A stretch of DNA of 64,000 nucleotides, from NCBI RefSeq assembly GCF_003240585.1, contig NZ_PCDP01000059.1:310001-374000 (forward strand), given 5' to 3'. Position numbers and translations under genes: made by a program. Each line of letters opens with the position of its first letter. Position 1 is the stretch's first letter. Below are positions 52,621 to 61,110 of this stretch, one piece after another. Origin of the DNA: Arminella tubonensis. GTDB lineage: Bacteria > Pseudomonadota > Alphaproteobacteria > Rhizobiales > Rhizobiaceae. The notes beneath the pieces were generated by a model. It was not told the DNA's origin, did no database searches, and worked only from the letters and a program-made list of their open reading frames with translations.

Positions 52621-54233
52621 GCGAAGACCCCGTGCATCAGCCAGCGCGGAGCGGCACCCTGGCCGTAGAGACCTTCACGAAACATCCAGAAGCGATGGCC
52701 GGTTTGAACTTCGAGGCGGAAGTAATCGCGCGGAGGGGCTGCCTCGCCGTCGATCCACCATTCTGCCGCCAGCCTTTCCGGTCCTTCGGCCCGCAGGACT
52801 TCATGCATCATGCGGCGCCAGCGGAACCGCAAGGGCGGTCCATCCGGCACTTCGGCGGCGAAGGTTTCGACAAATTCGGGCATGCGGAAAAGCCGCAGGG
52901 GTCGCTCAACCCTGGCAAAGCCTGCATGTGGCGTCCCAGGGAACCGGTACTGACCGGGGAGGGCATTCGCCGCAGGGATGAAGATGGAAGCACGCTCCGG
53001 CACATGGCTCTCATGCAACTCGAACGCCTGCAGACATTCCCGGCCAAGCCTGGCGGCAACCTGGTCGACAAAGGTAGCAAGCGATTGGTCGGATTGGTTA
53101 GTTCCGGCAAAATCGCCCTGTGCCGCATCGAAGTTCTCATACCGCAGCACATTCAGCCGAACGATTTCATACCCGAAGCCGGCATCGAGATCGTCATGAA
53201 CTGCCTTGATGCGCTCGGAAAACAACGCAGCAATCCGCTTAGGCTCGCGAAGCGGTTTGGAAGCACCGGCAGCGATGCGAAATACCCGACCATCGACCCG
53301 GAAAAGCAACAATTCGAAAACTCGACCGCCGACACCTCGTGCTTCCAGTCCCGGTTTCAGCGCCTCGCCAAGCTGACCTGCCAACAGCATGATATCCTCC
53401 TCGGCCTGCGCCGGTTCGGAAAGAACCCGTTCAGCTGACAGGCTAGCAACCGGTCGGCGCGGCGAAATCGGCTCTTCATCAAGCCCCAGCGCCTGATCGA
53501 GACGCAGGAGAAGCTGCGGTCCGAACCGCCTTGCAAGCGGCGCGCGGGCAGCCGAAAGGATATCCCCGACCTGCTTCAGACCGAGCTTTTGCAGCCCAGC
53601 GACAGTTTCTTCGCCAAGCCGTAGCGAAGCGACCGGTAGCGGCGCGAGTATCTCTTCCATTTCATCCGGTTCGATGACCCCGCTGCTGCCGAACCGGGCG
53701 ACCGCCCAGGATAGGCCAGGCGAAGAGGAGATGGCGCCGCGAACCTCGAGACCGAGGTGAAACAGCCGGAATAGAATATCCTTGAGGAGCGCCCGCTCGC
53801 CGCCGAAGAGATGGGCACAGCCTGTGATGTCGAGAAAAATTCCATTCTTTCCATCGAGCGCCACAAGCGGGGTGTACCGATCGCACCAGTCCGCCATCGC
53901 TTCCAGCAGCCTGCGATCAGCCGCAGGATCCTCCTCGACAACATCGAGAGCGGGGCATATGGCACGCGCTTCGGCGACCCCCTGATCAAGCTTCAGCCCG
54001 ATCTCTTCTGCAATTTCTTCAAGGGCCGTCAGCCGCATGGCATTTTTCAGCCGGCCGGCACAGACAAGTGGCGCCGCCTCAGGACGCCCGGTCGAGCGCC
54101 ACGACAGACCCCATCGCTTGCGGGCGATCCGATCGGTTGGCAACCGGGGGAAGGTGAGGGCGAGGATTCGCTGATTTCCGTTCGATAAGGGCAGGGCGCT
54201 GTTGGTCGAGGATAGATGAAAACCGGCGGTCAT
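52617..54233 (-). CDS. imuB: ImuB, inactive Y-family polymerase-like mutagenesis protein
   Basis: A 538-residue Y-family-like protein (RILALTFPRLPTDRIARKRWG, then DGKNGIFLDITGCAHLFGGE). Y-family catalytic acids are only partly kept, in line with ImuB being a clamp-binding hub without polymerase activity that recruits DnaE2. A little-finger-like region follows (about 240-330). ATG 54233 with a GGAG site is preferred; the frame is open to 54419 but that part lies inside imuA. The 5' end overlaps imuA by 155 bases in another frame. Confidence 0.92.
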   Translation of the reverse strand: MTAGFHLSSTNSALPLSNGNQRILALTFPRLPTDRIARKRWGLSWRSTGRPEAAPLVCAGRLKNAMRLTALEEIAEEIGLKLDQGVAEARAICPALDVVEEDPAADRRLLEAMADWCDRYTPLVALDGKNGIFLDITGCAHLFGGERALLKDILFRLFHLGLEVRGAISSSPGLSWAVARFGSSGVIEPDEMEEILAPLPVASLRLGEETVAGLQKLGLKQVGDILSAARAPLARRFGPQLLLRLDQALGLDEEPISPRRPVASLSAERVLSEPAQAEEDIMLLAGQLGEALKPGLEARGVGGRVFELLLFRVDGRVFRIAAGASKPLREPKRIAALFSERIKAVHDDLDAGFGYEIVRLNVLRYENFDAAQGDFAGTNQSDQSLATFVDQVAARLGRECLQAFELHESHVPERASIFIPAANALPGQYRFPGTPHAGFARVERPLRLFRMPEFVETFAAEVPDGPPLRFRWRRMMHEVLRAEGPERLAAEWWIDGEAAPPRDYFRLEVQTGHRFWMFREGLYGQGAAPRWLMHGVFA

Positions 54234-55032
54234 GAGGATTCCACTCCAGAACAAGGGAAAGAGGAGCCGGGTTGCGGCTCTTTTCCAGGGTGAGGCGAAA
54301 GGACGGGTTGCCGATGCTGCCGCCAAGCATCGATCCATCCGGCAGAAACCGCGCTGCAGCCGGCGCGGGTTCGACAGACAGGCGAAAGAGCGCGCTGCTC
54401 GCCTCCTCCTCTCCTCCATGTCGCAACAGAAACAGCGGCCGCCCCGCCGCCTTGGCCCTCAAGCTGAGCCGCCGACTTTCCGTCAGCCCGAAACGTGCCG
54501 GATTGCCGCGCACCTCCAGAATGACGACCGCAAAGACCCCACTTGCCAATGCCGCCTCAGCCAGCCACAACGCCTCCTCAAGTTTTCGGGGGGCTGCATG
54601 CAGGAAACCCTGCGGCTCCAGACCGAAATCCCTGAGGCCGATCGCATAGGGCAGACCCGCTTCCATCGTCGCCACCGTATCGCCGATCCAAAGCACTATG
54701 GTGCGACCAGCCGGTACATTCTTATCCCCCTCTCGGAGCCGCGAGGCGAGAGCAAGAGCAAACCCCGTAGCGGCACCAGCATCGCGAAGCGACAGCGAAC
54801 GGATCTCAGTCAGCGCATCTCGCGGAACACCGCCTTCGAGCGCCTCATCAAGTGTCGCAATGCCGGTCTCGAAAGGCCGTCCCTGCTTCGGGCCGGCCTT
54901 CGACCTCCCTCCATCAGCCGCCATCGCCTCATGCGCCGCCGCAGCCAGAGCTGGCACCGGCTTACCTTCCAGTCTGGCAATAGTTTCACGCAGGGCAAAA
55001 AGCGTCTCCCGCGCCACGGCTGTTTCGGCCAC
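54079..55032 (-). CDS. imuA: ImuA, SOS mutagenesis accessory protein
   Basis: A 317-residue RecA/SulA-related protein (FETGIATLDEALEGGVPRDALTEI, ATMEAGLPYAIGLRDFGL, EALWLAEAALASGVFAVVILEVR). It has the RecA-like core without a proper Walker A and works with ImuB and DnaE2 in translesion synthesis. Start is GTG 55032 after CAGGAG. The proline- and arginine-rich last 50 residues are encoded in the region that overlaps imuB. First gene of the cassette, directly behind the LexA box. Confidence 0.9.
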   Translation of the reverse strand: MAETAVARETLFALRETIARLEGKPVPALAAAAHEAMAADGGRSKAGPKQGRPFETGIATLDEALEGGVPRDALTEIRSLSLRDAGAATGFALALASRLREGDKNVPAGRTIVLWIGDTVATMEAGLPYAIGLRDFGLEPQGFLHAAPRKLEEALWLAEAALASGVFAVVILEVRGNPARFGLTESRRLSLRAKAAGRPLFLLRHGGEEEASSALFRLSVEPAPAAARFLPDGSMLGGSIGNPSFRLTLEKSRNPAPLSLVLEWNPHDRRFSSILDQQRPALIERKSANPRPHLPPVANRSDRPQAMGSVVALDRAS

Positions 55033-55055
55033 GACGTTAACTCCTGATAGAGTAT

Positions 55056-55070
55056 GTTCCTGTTATGTTC
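55056..55070. promoter_or_regulatory. LexA (SOS) box of the imuA-imuB-dnaE2 cassette
   Basis: GTTC-CTGTTAT-GTTC is an exact GTTC-N7-GTTC direct repeat, the alphaproteobacterial LexA site. It lies 24-38 bases before the imuA start codon, next to a TCTATAAG -10-like segment on the minus strand. DNA damage should induce the operon through RecA-dependent LexA cleavage. Confidence 0.92.
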
Positions 55071-55195
55071 TTATAGATTCCAGAGCCCTAATGAAGAGTC
55101 AACAGTCAATATCTGTGAATTTATTCCTCTCCTTGATTCCGCTCTCGAAAACTTGCCCCAAAGGCTCTATATGGGCGGAAAGGAAGGGGAGTATA

Positions 55196-55633
55196 ATGGC
55201 CCGCATTGACCAGAGCGAGGATTGGCGGGACCGCCATGCGCCGACGATCAGTTCATTCGAATCCCTGGCAACGGAGGCCTACGGCCACCTGCCGGAGGAA
55301 TTTCGCGCGCTGACCGGCAATCTGATCATCGAGATCGAAGATTTTCCGGATGACGAGGTTTTCGAGGACATGGCCCTTGAGACCCCCTTCGACCTGCTCG
55401 GTCTATTCGAGGGTCGCGGCATTTCCGAGCGATTCACCGTCGAAACCGGCGAAATGCCGAACCGAATCCGTCTCTATCGCCGGCCGATCATCGACTACTG
55501 GGCGGAAAACGAGGAAACGCTCGGCGATATCATCACCCATGTCCTCATCCATGAGATCGGCCACCATTTTGGTCTCAGCGACGACGACATGGAGCGCATC
55601 GAGGAAAGCGCTGAAGAAGCAACGGCCCGGTAG
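55196..55633 (+). CDS. Small zinc metallopeptidase-like protein (HExxH, minimal MMP family)
   Basis: A 145-residue protein of the possible-zinc-metalloprotease (DUF1025, PF06262) family. The HEIGHHFGLSDDDM segment near 120-133 is the HExxHxxGxxD zinc site of metzincin type; the first part (WRDRHAPTISSFESLATEAY, LPEEFRALTGNLIIEIEDFP) is typical of the family. No signal peptide, so cytoplasmic. Physiological substrate unknown. A GGAAGGGGAG site lies before ATG 55196. It is divergent from imuA, so the LexA box could in principle influence it. Confidence 0.88.
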   Translation: MARIDQSEDWRDRHAPTISSFESLATEAYGHLPEEFRALTGNLIIEIEDFPDDEVFEDMALETPFDLLGLFEGRGISERFTVETGEMPNRIRLYRRPIIDYWAENEETLGDIITHVLIHEIGHHFGLSDDDMERIEESAEEATAR

Positions 55634-55644
55634 GAAAAACCGTT

Positions 55645-55851
55645 CTACTGCTCCGATAGCTTCATGTCAGGATCGTAATCCTTGCCTTCGACATCCTTGA
55701 CCACCGCCTGGCCGCATTGCATTTCGCCGGTTGCTGCATTGAAGGCATAGGTTGGCGACCCATAGAGCGACCAGCCCTTGTTGAGATTGGCGGAAATCTT
55801 GTGACAGAAGGAGGCGTCGTCCGGGCCGGACAGGAAGCGGTAGAGTTTCAT
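55645..55851 (-). CDS. DUF1737 domain protein
   Basis: A 68-residue protein: MKLYRFLSGPDDASFCHKIS, NKGWSLYGSPTYAFN and QCGQAVVKDVEGKDYDP. The LxxGWxLxGxPT block is the DUF1737 signature; function unknown. Its ATG shares bases with the stop codon of the upstream lyase gene (TGATG), which indicates translational coupling. Confidence 0.85.
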   Translation of the reverse strand: MKLYRFLSGPDDASFCHKISANLNKGWSLYGSPTYAFNAATGEMQCGQAVVKDVEGKDYDPDMKLSEQ

Positions 55852-56756
55852 CAGGTCGTCTTTCGTTCTGCGATCAGGCGGGCTTTATGAACCAGTCCCT
55901 GTGCCTGGACAAGATGCAGCCTCTCGACCATCCGCCCGTTGAGGTCGACAACGTTGAGCCCGGCTGCCGCAGGATCGGCAAAGGCAGCGATGATCGCCTC
56001 CGCCTCGGCGACATCGATGTCGTTTAACCCGAAACAGCGATTGGCGACCTCGATCTGGTCAGGATGGATCAACATCTTGCCATCGAAACCCATGGCATGT
56101 CCGTCGAGGCACTCATTCTCAAGACCGTTCATATCCTTGAAATCGTTGAAGACGCTATCGATCGCGTCCAGTCCGTAGGCGCGCACCGCCAGCACCACCT
56201 GCATCAGCCACGGAACGAGATAGGTTCGTCCCGGTTGCGGCAGCACACCCGTTTCCTTGCGAAGGTCGTTGAGCCCGACGACGAAACAATCAAGCCTGGA
56301 GCCCGCCGTGCGACCAGCCTCCGCAATCGCCGCAGCGTTGAGGATGCCGCGCGGCGTTTCTATCATCGCCCAGATGCGCAAGGCTTCCGGCGCGTCGGCA
56401 TCTGCCAGCCTGTCGCTGATGGCCATGATGTCCTGCGGCTCGTTGACCTTGGGCAACAGAACCGCTTCCGGTTCGAGCGCCAGGACAAGATCCAGGTCGG
56501 CATTGCCGAAGCTCGAGGACAAGGCATTGATCCGGATGATCCGTTCCTTGGACACAAGCGAAGGCCCGGAAAAGAACTCTTTCAGATTATCCCGCGCTTC
56601 CGCTTTCCTCTCGACCGCGACGGAATCTTCCAGATCGAAGATCACGGCATCGCAATCGAGTTCGTGGGTTTTTTGCAATGCGCGGCGATTGACGGCGGGC
56701 ACGCTGAGCACCGAGCGGCGAAGGCGCATGGAACGGGTTGGGGCGGATCTGCTCAT
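55851..56756 (-). CDS. CitE-like lyase (HpcH/HpaI aldolase, malyl/citramalyl-CoA lyase family)
   Basis: A 301-residue TIM-barrel protein. RRSVLSVPAVNRRALQKTHE, DAVIFDLEDSVAVERKAEAR (magnesium-binding and substrate residues), IRINALSSSFG, AMIETPRGILNA and LIHPDQIEVAN are the family blocks. Relatives cleave malyl-, citramalyl- or citryl-CoA. It stands without CitF or CitD, so it is not a citrate lyase complex subunit; the true substrate is open. ATG 56756 is preferred; TTG 56792 would add 12 residues. Confidence 0.88.
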   Translation of the reverse strand: MSRSAPTRSMRLRRSVLSVPAVNRRALQKTHELDCDAVIFDLEDSVAVERKAEARDNLKEFFSGPSLVSKERIIRINALSSSFGNADLDLVLALEPEAVLLPKVNEPQDIMAISDRLADADAPEALRIWAMIETPRGILNAAAIAEAGRTAGSRLDCFVVGLNDLRKETGVLPQPGRTYLVPWLMQVVLAVRAYGLDAIDSVFNDFKDMNGLENECLDGHAMGFDGKMLIHPDQIEVANRCFGLNDIDVAEAEAIIAAFADPAAAGLNVVDLNGRMVERLHLVQAQGLVHKARLIAERKTT

Positions 56757-56868
56757 CGGAACAGTTCTGCCAATCTTTCGGACATCGGGCAAGACAACAA
56801 AAAGCCATGCTCCTCTTGCAGATGGAAAGATCTAGGACCACATTGGCCTGCAGAGAAAGGTCTCGATC

Positions 56869-57099
56869 ATGCAGAACGTACGTTCCTTGTTTCTCGCCCT
56901 TACCGGCATCACCATCTTTGCTGCGCTAGCGCTGCTTACTGTTTCGTTGACGCTTGCTATCGGCGGCATTCTGACCGTTTGCCTCGTCGGCCGCGCTTTG
57001 TCGATGCGCCTGAAGCCGGCTCCGATACGCGCAAAGGCAAATCGCCAGCGCGAGATGCACATCTGGAACGACGGCCGCGGCACCATCATCGACCTCTAA
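56869..57099 (+). CDS. Small membrane protein, unknown function
   Basis: A 76-residue product with two adjacent hydrophobic helices (SLFLALTGITIFAALALLTV, TLAIGGILTVCLVGRAL) and a basic cytoplasmic tail ending in HIWNDGRGTIIDL. An AAGG site precedes ATG 56869. The C-terminal WNDGRGTIIDL-like motif looks conserved rather than random, which is the main reason to accept it. No family name known. It is divergent from the lyase gene and upstream of leuD, with a 176-base gap. Confidence 0.7.
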   Translation: MQNVRSLFLALTGITIFAALALLTVSLTLAIGGILTVCLVGRALSMRLKPAPIRAKANRQREMHIWNDGRGTIIDL

Positions 57100-57275
57100 T
57101 GTCTTGATCAGGCGGCATTCTTGCTGCCTTTTCAAGCCCATATTTTGCGCGATCGCCAGAACGACGCGCTGATGTCCTACTACCGTGCAATCCAAGATTC
57201 TCCTTCATTTTTGGCCGGATTTGCTCTATTGGCAGGACAATTCGTTTGATTGAGCGAAATCGAAGGCAGGATTCC

Positions 57276-57881
57276 ATGGATAAGTTCGTGAAGTTAACCG
57301 GCGTTGCAGCGCCTCTTCCGGTCGTCAATGTCGACACAGACATGATCATCCCGAAGGATTATCTGAAAACCATCAAGCGCACCGGCCTCGGAACCGGCTT
57401 GTTCGCTGAGGCCCGCTATAACGAAGACGGCACGCCGAACCAGGATTTCATCCTGAACAAGCCTGCATATCAGCACGCCAAGATCCTTGTCGCAGGCGAT
57501 AATTTCGGCTGTGGCTCGTCGCGAGAACATGCCCCTTGGGCGCTGCTCGATTTCGGCATCCGCTGCGTCATCTCCACCAGCTTTGCAGACATTTTCTACA
57601 ATAACTGCTTCAAGAACGGCATCCTGCCGATCAAGGTTTCTCCCGAAGACCTCGACAAGCTGATGGACGATGCCTCGCGCGGCTCCAACGCAATTCTGAC
57701 CATCGATCTCGAGAACATGGAGATTACTGGCCCCGATGGCGGCTCGATCACCTTCGATCTCGACGCCTTCAAGCGGCATTGCCTGCTGAACGGCCTCGAT
57801 GATATCGGCCTGACGCTGGAAAAGGCGGCCGCGATCGATAGTTTCGAGAAATCAAACGCGGTATCACATCCCTGGGCCTGA
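57276..57881 (+). CDS. leuD: 3-isopropylmalate dehydratase small subunit
   Basis: A 201-residue aconitase-swivel-domain protein. DTDMIIPKDYLKTIKRTG and GDNFGCGSSREHAPWALLDFG are the substrate-binding blocks of LeuD. With LeuC (not in this window) it isomerises 2- to 3-isopropylmalate in leucine synthesis. ATG 57276 with AGGA close upstream gives the usual MDKFVKLTGVAAPLPVVNVD; the frame is open ten codons further. Confidence 0.97.
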   Translation: MDKFVKLTGVAAPLPVVNVDTDMIIPKDYLKTIKRTGLGTGLFAEARYNEDGTPNQDFILNKPAYQHAKILVAGDNFGCGSSREHAPWALLDFGIRCVISTSFADIFYNNCFKNGILPIKVSPEDLDKLMDDASRGSNAILTIDLENMEITGPDGGSITFDLDAFKRHCLLNGLDDIGLTLEKAAAIDSFEKSNAVSHPWA

Positions 57882-57907
57882 TAAGGCTCACGATCTTTAA
57901 AGTTTCG

Positions 57908-57937
57908 AGCCGGGCCAATGAGCCCGGCTTTTCTTTT
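57908..57937 (+). terminator. Intrinsic terminator of leuD
   Basis: AGCCGGGC and GCCCGGCT form an 8-bp stem with a CAATGA loop, followed by TTTCTTTT, 26 bases after the leuD stop. Confidence 0.9.
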
Positions 57938-58060
57938 GCCCCAATTTCAAGTCCGCTCTGAAGCTGAGCTCACTGTAATATGCCCGACAAGAATGGGGAT
58001 CATACAGCGCCGACGGATAATTCCCCTCCGTAGCGCACAATTCCCAACCGGAGCATTTTC

Positions 58061-58879
58061 ATGACCTCCCTCCCGATTCTCGGCGCCGCCATGACGCTCG
58101 ACGACCTCGAAATCCATCGCACCTGGCTGTTCGACAAACAGCGGGACCTGGAACTGCAGAGCTTCGTCGATGCAGAAGTTCTGAACGGCGATTGGAAACC
58201 GCTTGCCGAGCGCACGCGGAGACTTCTCGATGGCCACCGTGGACGCGTCGGCATTCACGGCCCGTTCTGGGGTTTCGTCATCGCCTCGCAGGACCCGGAC
58301 GTTCGCGACGTCGTCAAGAAGCGGCTTTCCCAGGCCCTCGACGTCTGCACCGAGATTGGGGCGACGCAGATGGTGATCCACAGCCCCTACACGACCTGGT
58401 CCTATAACAACCTCGACAACAACAAAGGTGAGCGCGAAAAGATCGTCGACTACACGCACCGGACACTCGGAGACGCCGTAAAACGCGCCGAAGATATCGG
58501 CCTGACCATGGTTATTGAAAACATTGAGGACATCGACCCACACATTCGCGTCGCGCTGGCCGACAGCTTCAATTCCCCTGCAGTTGCCGTTTCGATCGAT
58601 ACCGGCCATGCCCATTATGCCCACGGATCGACGGGTGCTCCACCGGTCGATTATTATGTCCACGCCGCAGGCAACCGCCTCCAGCATGTTCACCTCCAGG
58701 ATGCCGACGGCTATGCCGACAGGCATTGGAGCCTCGGTGAAGGCACGATCCGCTGGCATTCGGTTTTCTCGGCCCTTTCCAAGCTTGACAGCAAGCCGCG
58801 GCTGATCATCGAGATCAAGGACAAATCGAAAATCCCGGCATCTGCCGCTTTCATCGCCTCGCTTGGCATTGCCGAGTAA
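58061..58879 (+). CDS. Sugar phosphate isomerase/epimerase-like TIM-barrel protein
   Basis: A 272-residue member of the AP-endonuclease 2 (xylose isomerase-like) TIM-barrel family: GRVGIHGPFWGF, TQMVIHSPYTTW, MVIENIEDID, VAVSIDTGHAHYAHG, LQHVHLQDADGYADRHWSLG, PRLIIEIKD. Histidine, glutamate and aspartate residues at the ends of these strands make up the metal site. Substrate unknown; it stands alone between leuD and leuB. GGAG precedes ATG 58061. A stem at 58912-58937 (GACCGGCG/CGCCGGTC) follows the gene without a T run. Confidence 0.85.
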   Translation: MTSLPILGAAMTLDDLEIHRTWLFDKQRDLELQSFVDAEVLNGDWKPLAERTRRLLDGHRGRVGIHGPFWGFVIASQDPDVRDVVKKRLSQALDVCTEIGATQMVIHSPYTTWSYNNLDNNKGEREKIVDYTHRTLGDAVKRAEDIGLTMVIENIEDIDPHIRVALADSFNSPAVAVSIDTGHAHYAHGSTGAPPVDYYVHAAGNRLQHVHLQDADGYADRHWSLGEGTIRWHSVFSALSKLDSKPRLIIEIKDKSKIPASAAFIASLGIAE

Positions 58880-59044
58880 TTTTAGCTTTAGAAAGCCAGA
58901 CCGGCGGCCATGTAGATCGCCGGTCGGAGAGAAATTGAGCCAGCGGTAACCTCCAGCCGTACCGTTTTGGCCGGAACCTCGCTTGAAATGACCGCCGGGC
59001 GGGTCTAAGAACCCGCAGCTTGTTTCTATTGCAGAGGCTTTTCC

Positions 59045-60157
59045 ATGACAGTGCGCAATCTCTTCCTCCTGCCAGGCGATGGTATCGGCCCCGAAGCCAT
59101 GGGCGAAGTCCGCAAGATCATCGCCTATATGAACACGGCGAAGAATGCCGGCTTCGTCACGGATGAAGGTCTCGTCGGCGGCTCTGCCTACGATGCGCAC
59201 GGCGCTTCGATTTCCGAGGCGGATATGGCAAAGGCAATGGCAGCGGACGCCGTCCTCTTCGGCGCTGTCGGCGGCCCCAAATGGGATGCAGTTCCCTATG
59301 ATGTCCGTCCGGAAGCAGGCCTTCTGCGCCTGCGCAAGGACATGCAGCTTTTCGCCAATCTTCGTCCGGCCATCTGCTACCCCGCGCTTTCCGCAGCCTC
59401 CTCGCTGAAGCCGGAGTTGGTCGAGGGTCTTGACATCCTCATCGTCCGCGAACTGACCGGCGGCGTCTATTTCGGCGAACCGAAGGAGATCATCGATCTC
59501 GGTAACGGCCAGAAGCGTGGCATCGATACGCAGGTCTACGATACCTATGAGATCGAACGCATCGCTGGTGTTGCCTTCGAACTGGCCCGCACCCGTGGCA
59601 ATCGCGTCTGCTCCATGGAGAAGCGCAATGTCATGAAGTCGGGCGTGCTCTGGAACCAGGTGGTCACCGAGACGCACAAGGCGAAATATTCCGACGTGCA
59701 GCTCGAGCATATGCTGGCCGATGCCGGCGGCATGCAGCTGGTTCGACAGCCGAAGCAGTTCGACGTCATCGTTACGGACAATCTCTTCGGCGATATGCTC
59801 TCCGATGTCGCTGCCATGCTGACGGGTTCGCTCGGCATGCTGCCATCGGCTTCGCTCGGCGCTCCCGATGCCAAGACCGGCAAGCGCAAGGCACTCTATG
59901 AGCCGGTTCATGGCTCGGCTCCCGACATTGCCGGCAGGGGCATTGCCAATCCGATCGCCATGATCGCCTCCTTTGCCATGTGTATGCGCTACTCCTTCAA
60001 CATGGTTGAGGAAGCCGACGCGCTGGAAAAGGCGATCGCAAACGTTCTCGACAGCGGTATCCGCACCTCCGATATCATGTCGGAAGGCAGCAGGGCCGTC
60101 GGTACTAGCGAAATGGGCGATGCGATCCTTGCGGCGTTCAAGACGCTTTCTGCCTGA
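59045..60157 (+). CDS. leuB: 3-isopropylmalate dehydrogenase
   Basis: A 370-residue NAD-dependent enzyme of the isocitrate/isopropylmalate dehydrogenase family. LLPGDGIGPEAMGEVRKI, LLRLRKDMQLFANLRPA, TGGVYFGEPKEI and DNLFGDMLSDVAAMLTGSLG are the substrate, metal and cofactor blocks. It oxidises 3-isopropylmalate in leucine synthesis. The 165-base gap before it contains an imperfect CGGGT/ACCCG hairpin that could be a leader element, but no leucine-rich leader peptide was found. GAGG precedes ATG 59045. A parS-like site starts right after the stop codon. Confidence 0.97.
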   Translation: MTVRNLFLLPGDGIGPEAMGEVRKIIAYMNTAKNAGFVTDEGLVGGSAYDAHGASISEADMAKAMAADAVLFGAVGGPKWDAVPYDVRPEAGLLRLRKDMQLFANLRPAICYPALSAASSLKPELVEGLDILIVRELTGGVYFGEPKEIIDLGNGQKRGIDTQVYDTYEIERIAGVAFELARTRGNRVCSMEKRNVMKSGVLWNQVVTETHKAKYSDVQLEHMLADAGGMQLVRQPKQFDVIVTDNLFGDMLSDVAAMLTGSLGMLPSASLGAPDAKTGKRKALYEPVHGSAPDIAGRGIANPIAMIASFAMCMRYSFNMVEEADALEKAIANVLDSGIRTSDIMSEGSRAVGTSEMGDAILAAFKTLSA

Positions 60158-60173
60158 TATTTCACGTGAAACA
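60158..60173. promoter_or_regulatory. parS: parS-like ParB binding site (centromere sequence)
   Basis: TATTTCACGTGAAACA differs from the widely conserved chromosomal parS consensus TGTTTCACGTGAAACA at one position only, and the inner 12 bases TTTCACGTGAAA form a perfect palindrome. It starts at the base after the leuB stop codon and ends before the terminator. ParB bound to parS organises and segregates the origin region. Chromosomal parS sites cluster near the replication origin in most bacteria, which would place this window there. Confidence 0.82.
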
Positions 60174-60176
60174 CGC

Positions 60177-60213
60177 GCCGTCGTTCTTTCAAAGGAAGGA
60201 GCGGCGGCTTTTT
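60177..60213 (+). terminator. Probable intrinsic terminator of leuB
   Basis: GCCGTCGTTC and GAGCGGCGGC pair with a few G-T pairs across a 12-base loop and are followed by TTTTT on the plus strand. It comes directly after the parS-like site. Confidence 0.65.
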
Positions 60214-60248
60214 GTTGAACTCGGCACCCAGATGCCTATCTCCTGCTG

Positions 60249-61034
60249 ATGAACGACGATAGCATCAGGCCGGCAGCGCCACCCATTGTTGGACGTCAAA
60301 GCCTCTGGGGCCGCCTGTCGCGCCGTTATGCCGCCCGGCGAAGCCTCCACGTTCGGATACCCTGGGTCGGCTACGCGTTTACCTCGATCAACATCGTCGC
60401 TATCGCCTTTTTTGTGTTCGATGCACCTTTGGGAGCGGCGGCGAAGGGCCTGCCCGCGCGGCTGGTCCGGTTTGCCGGTGAGGTCACCGACGTCGGTAGG
60501 CTTGTCTCAATCCTAGTTGCGGTCTGCGCAGTCCTGATCGTCGGTCTACTGCTCACCCGACGGCTCTCCAAACTCCAACGTCGATTTCGCGTCGCTTATT
60601 TTATACGCGCGACTGTCTACGTTGCCATTTCGGTGATTTCGGCCAGCATTGCCGTCCACATCCTGAAATATGCGATCGGCCGAGCTAGGCCGCCACTCTT
60701 TGATGCGGTTGGAATCTTCCACTTGGAACCCTTCAACGGAGACTTCCTGTATCAGAGCTTCCCGTCGGCGCATGCCACCCATATTGGCGCGTTTTTTGCC
60801 GCACTTGCCCTGCTATTTCCTCGCTTCCGGCTCGTCTTCGCAGGCCTCGGCCTTTGGCTCGGTGTCACGCGCATTATCGTCGGCGTCCATTATCCGAGCG
60901 ACGTCGCAGCCGGGTTGGCGCTTGGCGTATGGTTCGCCTTTGCCACCGCCTTCATTTTTTCGCGTTTCGGCCTGCTGTTTTCCTTGGCGCACAACGGCAC
61001 ACCGACGCCCCGGAGGACTCTCGCAAATTCGTAA
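60249..61034 (+). CDS. PAP2-family membrane phosphatase (first of two)
   Basis: A 261-residue protein with about five to six helices and the three PAP2 motifs: KYAIGRARP (KxxxxxxRP), PSAHATH (PSGH with alanine for glycine) and TRIIVGVHYPSD (SRxxxxxHxxxD). Members dephosphorylate lipids such as undecaprenyl pyrophosphate, phosphatidic acid or lipid A; rhizobial LpxE belongs here but nothing visible decides between these. The gene starts 92 bases after leuB, downstream of its terminator, and a paralogue follows. Confidence 0.85.
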   Translation: MNDDSIRPAAPPIVGRQSLWGRLSRRYAARRSLHVRIPWVGYAFTSINIVAIAFFVFDAPLGAAAKGLPARLVRFAGEVTDVGRLVSILVAVCAVLIVGLLLTRRLSKLQRRFRVAYFIRATVYVAISVISASIAVHILKYAIGRARPPLFDAVGIFHLEPFNGDFLYQSFPSAHATHIGAFFAALALLFPRFRLVFAGLGLWLGVTRIIVGVHYPSDVAAGLALGVWFAFATAFIFSRFGLLFSLAHNGTPTPRRTLANS

Positions 61035-61110
61035 CAAAATTGTAGCAGGAGGCTGGTAACGCTAACTAGCCGGCATAGTCGATAAGCCGGCTTCTTGGGG
61101 CGGGATCATC

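Noticed and set aside
58912..59040. Leucine attenuator before leuB
   Set aside because: Two hairpins are present, but no leader peptide with leucine codons and no T run after the second stem.
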